In this document: positions 12,542-24,500 of the stretch, in pieces | Layout: every line of letters starts with the position of its first letter | Position numbering within the stretch: the stretch's first letter is position 1 | Origin: JAMZMI01 sp963848175 | GTDB lineage: Bacteria; Bacteroidota; Bacteroidia; Cytophagales; Cyclobacteriaceae | NCBI GenBank assembly: GCA_963848175.1 | Contig: CAWKCO010000003.1 | Coordinates: forward strand, 1-64,000 | Direction: 5' to 3' | DNA length: 64,000 nt | Position numbers and translations under genes: made by a program | Notes under the pieces: generated by a model | The model's database searches: none | The model's input: only the letters and a program-made list of their open reading frames with translations | Told to the model about the DNA's origin: nothing

Positions 12542-15500
12542 CTGCACAGAGCGAGAATGCTGTATGAGACCGGTGGTGGGGTGGGGGGCTGTCTTCAGTG
12601 TGACCATTACTTCCAGGTCAAACAAAAATTAAAAATATGCAATGCTAGGGAGGTGAGGACAGCGAATCGGTGCTCCTACTGTCGCTCACAACAGACAATG
12701 GCAGTACTGGTGGTTCTGTACACTCCGATAGCAGACTGTTGGAATGCAGGTGGACAAGAAATCGAGACTGTCTGCCACAGTACGGACCCATTGTATTCAG
12801 CAGAGAGATAACAATGATCTTCAAAGGCGACTTTTGGCACAAAGCAACCGGCTCACTGCTGTGTGCCCGTGATGCACAGGACAGTATTTGAGCATGAAGT
12901 GGGCAATTACCTGGGAGTTGCTGGCAGCAGGCAAGAACAGGTCATGCCGCTGGTTGCTGTACGCCTGCAGCATTCATGCAAGGTGTTAGAAACGTTTAGA
13001 GAGGGAAAGCAGCGCTATGAAAGTCCAGGCAAATGCAATTAGGTTTGGGGGTGTCCAGACTGCAATACTTGAAAGGCAGGCAGAGAACATTACGACAATG
13101 GGATAGGAGGGTAGCAGTAGAGATTTGGGGGGAGGGCTTGGGGGCAGGAACTGACCTGCCAGACCTCTGACCCCTGTAGCTGCTGGTTGACTGCCGCACT
13201 ATGGGCCCCCTCTGCTGCCAGCAGGTGCACCACATCGATGGCCAGCACACGCTCCACCGCCTCATCGCGATCCTGCAACAAAGGCGCTTAGTGAAATGGC
13301 AAATATCAATTGCCAGAATTTCTCTCTTCCCACGTCCAACCTCCTCCCAATCAAAAATCGCCTCCCCCCCTGAAGACGCAGCTTCATGTCAGTCCGTTAT
13401 TTCTGTACGGTCCTGCTTTTGAAGCGCCCCCCCCCCCCCCCCCCCCCCCGCGCTCCGTAGCAGATGAGCCTTGCTTATGACTCATACACTCATTGGGTCA
13501 AGACTGATGAACTTTACCCCTGCCCTTGCTGTGCAAGCAGAGTTGCGGATCAGCCGTAGCCACCTTCTGCACAACTGCAGCATTACAAATGTGGGGCTTT
13601 GCCTCCAACCTTGATCTTTGAATCATAGTCTTGCATTACATGCCTATCCGCCTATGCTTTGGTCAATGTCACAGTTCCCTCATCCCTTTCCACCTTGCCC
13701 TTGCCCTTTTGCAGCTCATTGAGCAGCATCAGATGCTGCAGCGCAATCCGTTTTCGTTTTGGCTTACACTCCGAGCACCATCATGAAGAAACGTAATGCA
13801 CTGCAGGTGTTAGATGATGGCTAAGTGGACTTACCTCATCATCTTCGCCTCCCTTGCGCTGCCAGTCCAATTTGTCCAGCAGCTTATCCAGCAGCCCCCC
13901 TGCCAGCAGGGGCCCTATGAGCAGGTCCCTGGACAGGTTGTCCACCACGATGCCACGCTTCACCGTCTCCAGGGCCAGCACACTGCCGGCAAGGCCCCAA
14001 GTGGCCATGGCACCTGCAAATGCGTGGGTGGTGGTCCATGATCACCACAAGATGGCAGTGGATGTTAGCAGCTCAGCATGATGTCAAACAGCTAGCGTAA
14101 ATCCACAGCGTTGGAATCACCCATCTTCCAACATTGCACAGAAATTACAAGGACACATTTTTTTGCCAATGCGGACAGCGCTTGCCAAGCTGCGTGCAGA
14201 TGAACGTTGTATCGAATGATTCTGGCGATCCTTTGTCATATTTTGACACATTGTTCTCACCATCCACTGTTGGCAAACATCCAAGCACCAGAGGTTTGGG
14301 CATGCCTCCAATATGGGTAAGGCAAGCGTGGGGTAAGCAGGGAGGGGATACCTAGCAGTGGCCCTGCAGCCGAAGGCACGCATCGGGCAAGCGCCTCCGC
14401 TGCCGGCAGGGATGTGGAGACCTGGTGCAGCAGCCTGAGGGCAGTTCCCCCTGTCTCATCAACAGCGCCATCGCTACTATCCGCCCCTCCAACTGCCAAC
14501 CTCCCTGCATCATGATTGTAAACTTCGCTGAGCCAAGAGATTCTAAGCCCACATCTGCTAGCTTATGTGCAAAGCAGTCACATGCGGGACAGAAGAGCGC
14601 CCGGACCGTGCTACTTGCTCAATTCCCGCACTTGTCAGGAGAGCTCATGGCTGGATTTTTCCTGGCAATGGCGCGCCCCGGGGGGGGGGGGGGGGGGGGG
14701 GGGGATGAAGAAACAGTCTGCCTGCAGAAGCCTTATTGGCAGACCAAGCACGGAAAAGCGGGCGCTGACCTTGGGTAAGCCTGGCTGACAGCAGCTTGAC
14801 GAGTCGTGCAACATAGCCCAGCGTGACGGCATGCTCAGCCAGGCCTGAGTGGTGGCGCAGCAGCTCGACTGTGGCCGCCGCAATCAGGGTGGCACGCTCC
14901 TGGGATGCCTGCAAAGTGGATGTTGAGTGCATGTTCAGTGGCGATTCATGTTGCGATTTTCCTTCTGGATGGTTACGTGGCGCCTGTGCTTGTCCTGGAG
15001 GGCTAATTTGGTAGGAACACCATTCACAGAGCATTGCGATCAGAAAAGTGTGGAGGCTTCTCCCCGCCAATGGTCCTCAATCTTCACATGAAGGCAAGCT
15101 GCTCTCAAATGCAGGGCAGCAAGGTCAACTACTGTCTCAACCGTGCGCGGGAGGCTGAGAGCCATACTGCAGTTTTGCTTGCTTTGCAAAGGTATGGAGC
15201 TTGCAATTGACGATGACCCTAGGGAGTCAGACGTCTAGACCAAGGACCATGGAGAGAGGTCACTCTGACCTGAGAGGCATCCGCCACATCTGCCAGGTAC
15301 GTCTTCAGCAGGCCCTCCAGGAAAGCCTTGGGGGCTCGCAGGGGGAAGCCTGGGTTCTTCAGGTACAGACGCACGTACACGTTGCCCACAAACAGCTCGG
15401 AGGCCAGGTCGTCGAAGCGGATGGAGAAGTTGGCTGGGGGTGCCCATGCCAACTGGCCTTGGGCCTGCAGGAGTGCATCCGACCTTGTCAGGAAGCAAAA

Positions 15501-18500
15501 TTGCACAAGGAAAGCTTGATGCATCCTTAGCATATCAGTTAAGGAATATTAGGTGGTGCCTTGTGTGGATGCCCAGATCCAAATATCAAATTTGGGTGGC
15601 GAGATTATGCGTTGGACAGGATGACTTGGGGATCCTGACCTGGGCGGCTCTTGCTTGGTTTGCCAGGCTGGCCACCTCCAGGGCGGTGGTGGTGGCCATG
15701 CTGGCATTCCATACCCTCTCAGGGTTCTCTGACTCCTGCCCCAGTGCAGCCACCACAGCCTCGCCTGGCCCCTCCTGTGCCAGACACTCTATCTCTTGAC
15801 TTTATGAGTTCATATTGAAGGATTTCTCCGTGTGTGGACAGCATGAATTGCTTTGCTGGTAGTCAGGGATCCTCAACTCATTCTGATGCAACCCTGCACT
15901 CCTTCCCATTGCGAGCGGCGGGGCGGGGGGGGGGGGGGGGGGGGGGGGGGAGGGGGGAGGGGGAAGTATGGGGCAGGCCGGCTGCAGGAGTGGTCCAGTC
16001 GCCAGGTGAGGTAACTAGAACCATTTTAAATCAAGCATCATGAAATACGCAGTAAGAATCACCACAACGATTCAATTCTGGCACATCTCCTGTCCACATC
16101 CCAAAGTGGCTCCACAGTTATGCAAGGAGGGGTCATCGAGACCTCGCAACAGCTGAATGGACGGAGGAGTCGGGAGCCAAACACCACCAAACACGAGTCA
16201 GGACTGCAGGTCATAGCCAGCGGGCACCTGTATTGCGGTGACGTGGCCAGGGGGGAGGAGGCGGGCGAGGAGCAGCAGAATGCGGGGGCCGTGCAGGGGG
16301 TTGGCACACAGGCGGGTGAGGATACCGCCCACCACCGCCTGCACCTGCTCCACCTTCACCTGCAACAACAGATAGATGTCGTCTTTCGGAAGTGCAAAGC
16401 TGCATGGAGGGGAAGGGAGGAGTAACGCCGCATTCCATCTATTACAGGACAGCCCATTTGCTCTTTGATGCAAAATTGGCATTGTGACCACGACAGGACT
16501 GCCCATTAGTTCTCCTTTGCTAAGCCCTTCGGCTCGTTCTGTGCCAAAAAATCATGCACAGGTACCTGATGCTGGCTCGAACCTCCAATGTCAGATCCAG
16601 AGGCCGATAACGTCTGTGACCAGCCATGAAATATTCGAGAATAGGTGTCATCTGGGCAGATAGCTGTCGAGCAGCACGGCAAGCCCATACCTATGATGCG
16701 GAGGATGACAACATCCCCCGTGCAAACAAACAGCGTAGCATTTCCCCGATCTCCTCAAGGCGCCCACCCCAGGAGACCCAGGACTTGAGCAGAGGACAGG
16801 CACGAGATTTGTGCCATGCAGTATCATGGAAAAACATGAGGAGGTATCCAAAAAGCTGAGTCCCCCCCCTTTCCAACCTGCATGGCCCCCCTCCCCACTG
16901 CCCGCCCTTCCTGCCATCGCCTAGAGCAGCCTGGCTAGTTGCTGACGGTGTTCAGCAGTCACCTTCTCCGCAGGAGGGGTGGGGGTGGTGGGCAGGAGGC
17001 GTGTGAGCAGGTAGACAGCTCCCCCCTGGGAGCATGCTGCCCACGCGGCGGCTGGGGACTGCGCCAGGGCATGCAGCAGGCGCAGGGACAGCTGCACCAG
17101 GGTGTGGCTGCCAGGCCGGTGCACCAGCCACAGGGCCAGCATGAGGGCCTTCTCCTCAGCCAGAGCCTCCACACAGCCTGCAGAAGATAGACGGCTTGTT
17201 GATTTCCGCAAGAGGGCAGTGCCCATGACGATATCAGTCTCCCGGAGACATATACAGGAGACAAGGAACCTGATGTACTCATGCAGCAAACACAACCCAC
17301 AGGAGAGTATCGAGGGTGGAACGCGCCAAACTATGAAGATTGGAATTTGAAAAATTGCTGCCCTGAAAGAAGGCAAACAGCCATGGGATCTGAACCAGGT
17401 CACATGATCAGCTGGCACCATTGCACATGCACAGAAATCCGCGAACTTGCAATTGTAGTACAAAGTCTGCTGTATCCAGGCAGATGGCATCATGGAGGAG
17501 GATACCGCTGTGGCTGGTGAGTCGCACGATGGCGGCCAGTGCCAGCGCCGCCACCTCGCTTGTGTACTGCAGCTGAGGGGTGGGGTTGGCCAAAACCTGG
17601 TAGGTTTCTGCAGAGTGCAGCTCCCTGCAGACATGGCCAGACTGGATCAATTTCAGGCATTGTACATCTGTAGAAGTCTATTTCCCAAGCTACAATTTCA
17701 GGCTTTAGGAAAGGAAGTCGCAATCATGGTGTTCAACGGATTGGCCATACTTTTTGTGGCAAGCAGCATTGTCTTTGCAATTGGTAGGGAGCTTGAGGGA
17801 GCTTCAATTTCAATTCCGCAGTGATGCTGCTGGCAAGCAGGTGTTGACATGCGGAATCTGCAGTCCAACATTGGATCAGGTGGCAGACTGCTCTGTTATG
17901 CAATGTTAGAGAGGTGAGCAAATCCTCTTTGGACAGCACCCGAGATGTGCTGGGATCAATAGAGCAAATTTGGCCAACATAAGCAATACTGTGCTGCTAT
18001 TGGAAAGGGCTGTTTTATCATAAATCTAACAAGTTAAGATGGCTTAAGTATGCGCAATTGCACGAGCAGCTGGCAGCTCTTTTGGTTAAAGGGGAAGGCA
18101 TGCGACGCGCCCTGCAGGCAACCACAGCAATGGCAAGGACGGATGACGAATCCCTGCTCGGGGTGGCACTATTGCTGATGATTCAAAAAGGTCCAGAAAC
18201 GAAGGAACACGAATGTTGATTCCAAGAGGAGGGGAAGGATGCAGAACAAGGTAAGAGGGGAAGGGGAGAGGGGGAAGGGGGCTGCCTGCATAGAGGATGG
18301 ATGCAAGCAAGCAGTGGTGCCAGGGCTGGGCGTGAGGCCATGAGGGCCGCCAGCCTGGGATGGGCCTCCAGCACATGCAGCAGTGCGTTCAGGGCAGAGA
18401 CAAGGTGCCCCCTCTCCAGCTTCCCACTGTCCACCCCCGGTGTCTCGCTGCCGCCTACCACAGCAAGCAGGCCAACTCAGCATTTGACCACTCCTTGGGT

Positions 18501-21500
18501 TTCTTTTGCAGTTGTCATTTCTCGCTCCTCGGGTGTGGGACCCATACATTTGAAAGGTAAGCGTTGCATGGACATGCGGGGGTCCCTCATTGCCAGAATA
18601 CAGGCTTTGACATGCCTGTCACGGGACTTGCAATATTTTGACCAGACAGGAAACCCGAAGGAAATAGTCTCTCCACCAGTCTCTGTGAGTCTTCAATGAA
18701 GCCATGAACAGGCGCCTTTTTAACTCAATGATGATCAACGCAGATGAAGCCAAAACCCCAAACTGCGGGAAGGTGCTCCTAATGAGAAATTTATTATGGT
18801 CCTAATTAACCTTGGCTTTCTCCAAGTAGACAACAGGTATTGTTTTCAACTATTTCTTTTTGTTTTACCTCTTCAATAATGCTTATCTAGATAAGCAAAT
18901 CTCGGCGTGTACACAAGAGACAAGTGGCTGTATTCACCTGTTGGTGACGGCACGGTGCAGAAGCCTGACTGCTTGGAGTGGGTGTTGATCCAGGTAACCA
19001 GCCCCTTGCAGAAGGAGGTGGCCTCCTCATGCCCCATCGCAAACCCAGGCTGCTGGTTGTACACGCGCACAAACACACCAGCCACGACCAGTTCCCCCTG
19101 CAACACAGCACCTTTTAATCTGCAACTAGCAAGATCTATTTTCCACAGTGCTGCGACAGGCGCGCATTCCTTCCAAACCAGTTTTGTGCAAGGCGCAAGG
19201 CAGAGTTCCCCATTTGCACGGTGTAAAATCCTGCCAATTTAATTGGGAGTCCAGAGTGAGTGCGGCGATCCCATGTAGGATTTTGGAATGAGGTGGAGAG
19301 CTTTTTGAGTTTTGAAATCGTCACTCCCCAGAACTTGCAGGGAGTATAGTCAGAATGTAACGCTCAAAAGCTCAAGAAAACATATTTCTCCTGCAAATCA
19401 AGACACAAACAATTGCCGCAAAGCTGCATTTGGAGGCACCTTGATGGTGTCGAACTGGAAGTCGGAGGGCGGCAGGATGCTTGCAGGGTCAGAGCGGGCA
19501 GCCTCCATCTGCTGCAGAAGCTGCTCCCGCATCTTTGTGTTCCATATCACCTGAAATTGAACCAGAGGACGTTGATGGCGATTCGCGCTGGAACACTGAA
19601 TGTACAAAATTGAGCTGGCATATTTCGTCTGCATAGCTTGTCACCTGCTGTGGATTTTTGGTGAGGAGCAGAAAGGGCGGATGAAGTAAAAGGCAGGCTT
19701 CTGGTAAGGTGTAGTCGTACCTGGAAGGATGGCCAAAAATTATGGCGGGATCAACGTTGAAAAGAAATGGAAAGGAGGCAAATGCTGTTGTGGCGACAAC
19801 ATCAGGAATGAGAAGGGTTGAAATACAAATGACATCGGCGGGACTTGGTGCAACCCTGATTCAGATCACCATGAGTGAGACATGTGGGCGACATACAGAT
19901 TGTAGACAACAATTCGGTGCTCTAAATAGAAAATGGCTCACAGCCACGTTGCCATCCCTCTTTTGCCAACAGATCTGGTAAAGGTGTGCATGCAAAGAGA
20001 GAGAAAGCCAGCCAGGCAAATAAGTTACCAGGCACTGATGGAGAAAGAATGGAAGAGGTGCGGATACCTGAGGCGTGAGCACAGATGAGTTGAGCAGCGA
20101 CAGCAGCTCCCGGGGGTCCGGCTCAGTGAGACGGGAGGCCAAGGCAGGTGTGAGCAGCTTCCCAAGGGCCTCCTGGGCCGGCAGGCAAGCAGGGGTGGCC
20201 AGAGCACCAGGCAGGACCCCTGCCAGACGCCCCAGGGCCCGAGCAGCCAGCATGGCATGGTAGTTCTTGGCTGCCTGCACCACAGGTCAATGCCTTGTCC
20301 CTTGGAGGGAGTGCAGATGGGTTGGCCGTCTATACGCCTCTGCCTCAATTCATGTGTGCTTTGCAAATGTAAGTCCTGGACAATGTGACTCAGTGAGACT
20401 TTGTAGGTTCCCTGTCATTTGTCTGGCTGGACTGGATGCGGGAACATTAAGACAGTAAATAAGTGTTGTTGTTGCACTTTTGAGGGGACCAGGGAGCAAG
20501 AAAGAACAGGTGCTCAGCTTTGCATTTCCAAGCCTGGAAGACTCGTGCGAGGGTACATTGTTGATCCACGTCACAACAAATGGGGGACCTCCTCTACTGC
20601 TCTAGCATACTTCAAAGCAAGGCACGTTAGGGAATAGGGGGCAAAGGAAGGGTTTTGCACCTGCATGTTGGATCGCTCCACACCCAGCCCCAGGAAGGCA
20701 GGGCCCCTCTGCGCCGAGTCCCCACCAAAGTCGAAGGCTGGCTGGCCTGCCTGACCCTCCTGGTGGGTGGTGTCATACCCCAGCAGCAGGGGGATGACAT
20801 GCCCCAGCAACCCCTCCCGGATCAGCAGCTCCTACAGCCCAGAGCATACGTTGATTTTCGGCGGTGACTGGAAGCTGTCGAGTCAAAACTTGGTTGGGGG
20901 AGGTGTGTGCAGAAGGGGCCTGCAGCAGGAGAAGGGGGTGGGGAAGGGGAAGAGAAAGCCTAGCAAAATTGGTCTAGCCCCTGCCCGCAAAGATAATGGC
21001 TGGGCTGCTCTTGTTTGGGAATGAAACACTGCCAACGGGGCATGTTACAGCCAATCTGCCCTCCCTATGAAATTTCTTAAGATCGTAAAATACAAAAGGC
21101 CTAATCAGGAGTCAGTACTCAGCAGGCAGGCAGGATCAGCGGTGCACCTTCTATACTGAGTCTTCATCATCAGAGAAATTTTTACTCAAGGGTGGGGGGG
21201 GGGGGGACCTGGAGTTCTGGCGAGGCAGACAGCTGCACTATGCACTGTAGGGCGGCATCCACGGCAGCAGCAGCGCGCTCCAGGGAGCAGCACCTCACAA
21301 TGTCACCCACCAGGCCCGACCTTCATAACGAAATTGGTGTAATGTAGGAAGTTTCAAGCCATTCATTGTCTCGTTGCTACATTCTAGCAGTACCCTAGAT
21401 GGAAGGGGGGGCCATGCAAAATGCCTGGGCGTGTCTGCAATGTCGTTCTTCCCCAAGCTGGATGAAGGAAAGACATTGCGATGATTGATTGCTAGGAAAA

Positions 21501-24500
21501 ACTCATGTTTCCCCCGCGGAGAATGGCCTAAAAATTAGCTGTCGCCGGTTGCTCAGCTGGCAAGCCCTACTTTTCGCATTACAAACATCGTTTTGCATAA
21601 ATGAATGGTTCCCCAGAGAACTCGTGGCGTCGCTGCCGCAGCATCCTCGATGACCTTGTCAGTGCACCTCTCTTACCTCTCCCCACCACCCCCCAAATGC
21701 TCCATGTCCCAACGCGATCCTCCGCAGCTTCAAGGACATGCACAGCGGATTTGGAGGTTCAAAAAAAATTGGTCATGAAAGGTCATCACCTGTCGGCAAG
21801 TTCCCTCTGAGCGTTGCTGAACGCTGACATGCCTGCAAAGGCCCTGAGGCACTGTGTGGCGATGCCGGCAGCAGGCAGGTGGGCTGGCGCATCTTGCGGC
21901 ATCACGGCGTAGCACCGCTGCAACAGCCCCCCCAGGATGGCGATGCCCCCACAGCGGGTCAGCTCCTCAGCGTTCAGGTCGGAGGAGACGCACGTCAGCC
22001 AGCAGAGCATCACTCCCGCCTGCACAGAAGAATCTTGCAGGAGACAAAACATTGAGAGTTCCTAAATGCTTGTCATTTCCAAGAGCTTGCAACAGCTGAG
22101 AGGGCATGCATCACAAGCTCTACGTCTGCAAGGAGTTGAGGAACTTCATATTGAGCACTGTACACATATCCTCAATGCGGTTTGGAGCCAACAGAAAGGT
22201 CAGCGTCATGCTGCAGAAAGGCAAAAAGATGCCATGGTGGATGGCGGGGGATGGGTGAAATTCAGAGCAAGCCCACAAAGTTTAAGTCCAGCGTCTAGAA
22301 CAAATGGTCCAGAATCAGAAACATGTCTCGACTCTCTTGACGATGCAGGGGAACCAGGGACACGTGGGAGGAGGAGAGGGGGGGGGGGGGGGGTATACCT
22401 GTAGCTGGGGTGTGCGCTCCTCTGCCAGGAAGTGGTCGGCTCCAGAGGCTTCCTGGGCATCAGGGGGAGGGCCACAGCCTGGAGCAGCATGGGGTAGCCG
22501 GCATACTTGAAGGGGGCCAGCACCTCAGGGCAGCGCCGGAACAGGATGCACTGCGCCTGCAATTCAGGGGTGCAGGGTTTGTGGTTTTGGTATCTGAATG
22601 CAGGCTTTGAAGCAAGCTCTACAAAGTTTTGGTACTCATCTTGCCTATGATCGCTCATTCTTCCCCACTGCCCCAATAAATCTCCTTGTGTGAAAAGGCG
22701 AGGGGGGGAATAAAGCCTCTTTTGATGCTTTCAGGGGGCACTAGGGCAGGGCATGAGCAGATTTGCCAGGGCGGCAAAGAACTCAAGGCACAGCAATAGT
22801 GAGGATGATTCCCTCATCTGCAAAGGCTATGCCACACACAGGGATCACTGGAGATTGCTGCAGGATCATCATGAAGCATCCCCCCCCCCCCCCCCCCCCC
22901 CCCGCCCACCCTCCTTTCCCCCTTCATTTGGCCACCGCCTCCAACTGCTCCTGAGACACACATCTTTTGCCTTGGCCCTGCAGTAATGGAAGAGACTGGA
23001 AACACAACGGCGGTGACCACGACCACAACTCTTGTGAACCAGACGGTGGCAAACCAGAGAGGAGAGCATACCTTGAGCAGCAATAGAAGGCGCCATGCCT
23101 GAGGACCCTGGCCCCCTGAGACTCCTGCCTGCAGCCGCTCATATGCCTTCTGCACCGCCATGAAACGCTCCCTGCCTGCTGGATTCTTATCTGGGTGAAA
23201 CTTGCGAGCCAGGCCACGGTAGGCTGCCTTCAGCTCCTCCTCCGACACCTGCATCCAGTTCAGCGATTTGTTGCCCTGCTCTCCCATTCTGTAAACGCCC
23301 TATGTTGGAGGGGCATGGAATCGGAAACTGACTGCTACAATATGTTCGACTTCACCTGTACAGTAGAAAATCACTCCTAGTTCAGGATGTTGATTTTTCA
23401 GTACTTTATTTTTATGTCACCAGTTCCCCACAGTCGTGTTTTGCTCCGAAGGCACTATTGCTCCCCCTCCCCCCCCCCCCTCGCCCCCCGGGGCCGCCCG
23501 GCGCCATCCAACGACTGCCAGGATATGGCCAGAATCTGCTCCCCTTCCTCTGATCATATTGCCCTTTAAAGGACAGGTATCTGCCACTGCCGTATCAGAA
23601 GCAGCTTCCCACCCTGCACTACAGATCTTTGAGTCAGTTCAGATGAGATGGCTGGGGCATGGTGGCTGAGAAATAGGTTTGGTGATACCTGCTCCCCTTC
23701 CCTGGGTTCCAGAACCCAACACGGCACAGGCGTCTGCCTCAGTCATGCCGAGGGGTTTCCTTGCCAGCTCCAGCCGCCACTCATCCAGCAGAGCCTGCCA
23801 CCGCACTTACAATCAGGGCAAGGCACGAAGGGGGCTGAATTTTAGCTTGCTGAACAAGAAGTGGAGCTGATCGAATGACATGCGCACAAAAGCAGCAACA
23901 TGTGCTGGGTAGGATACAGGTGTCTGAAGCGGTCACCACCCTTGCTGTGGACAAGAAAGACAGTTGCATGTTGGATGAGAGGAAAAGCAGTGTAATCTTA
24001 CAAAAGCGGTGGTATGCATGCAATGTCCACATTGGAATTGGCAGCACTTGGGTTCAAATCCAGCTGTTAAATATGCCTCATGCACATTGCCCTCTTTTAC
24101 AATCCTTTTGGAAACCACTTGTGGTTGCTATCTTGCTGTGGACAACAATTTAAGGACGACTCAGAAGACTTGCTTTCGAGTGCTACAATTGACAGCTCGA
24201 TAGAACACCAAGAATGCCAGAAATTCACCTGAAGGAAGGGAACATGGTCCACAATGGGCCAGTCGGGGAAGCGCTCGGTGTTGCAGAAGTTGCGCAGGTA
24301 GTAGCGGTGGCAGAACAGCTCATCGGTGATCTCGGGGTAGCCCACGGGGGGACAGTCCACATGGTCGTACACCGCCTTGTTGCTCTGGACCAGACGCTGG
24401 GGCAGGTTGCCCAAATGATGCAGCATCTGCACGCAGATCACAGCTTGGACCTTGCATTGCAACCACATTACGACACCCTAAACGATTGAGGTCTGCCCTT

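Larger units (their letters stand above)
12911..22556 (-). other. RME-8 helical-repeat (ARM/HEAT-like) region
   Basis: Eighteen exons encode alternating leucine/alanine-rich helices typical of the C-terminal solenoid of RME-8. Landmarks that align with GRV2 are RCPEVLAPFKYAGYPMLL, MLCWLTCVSSDLNAEEL, LVGDIVRCC, LLGHVIPLLLGYD, VIWNTKMREQL, the pair ELVVAGVFVRVYNQQPGF and ELFVGNVYVRLYLKNPGF, HGPRILLLLARLLPPG, GSVLALETVKRG, VLAIDVVHLLAAEGAH, and the end motif AYSNQRHDLFLP. The order is collinear with the plant protein throughout, which excludes misassembly inside this part. Confidence 0.85.

Noticed and set aside
21540..21600. tRNA D-arm-like GCTCAGCTGGCAAG
   Set aside because: No acceptor, anticodon or T stem can be paired around it.
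24045..24066. T-loop-like GGGTTCAAATCC
   Set aside because: No other tRNA arms fit the flanking sequence; it falls in an RME-8 intron.
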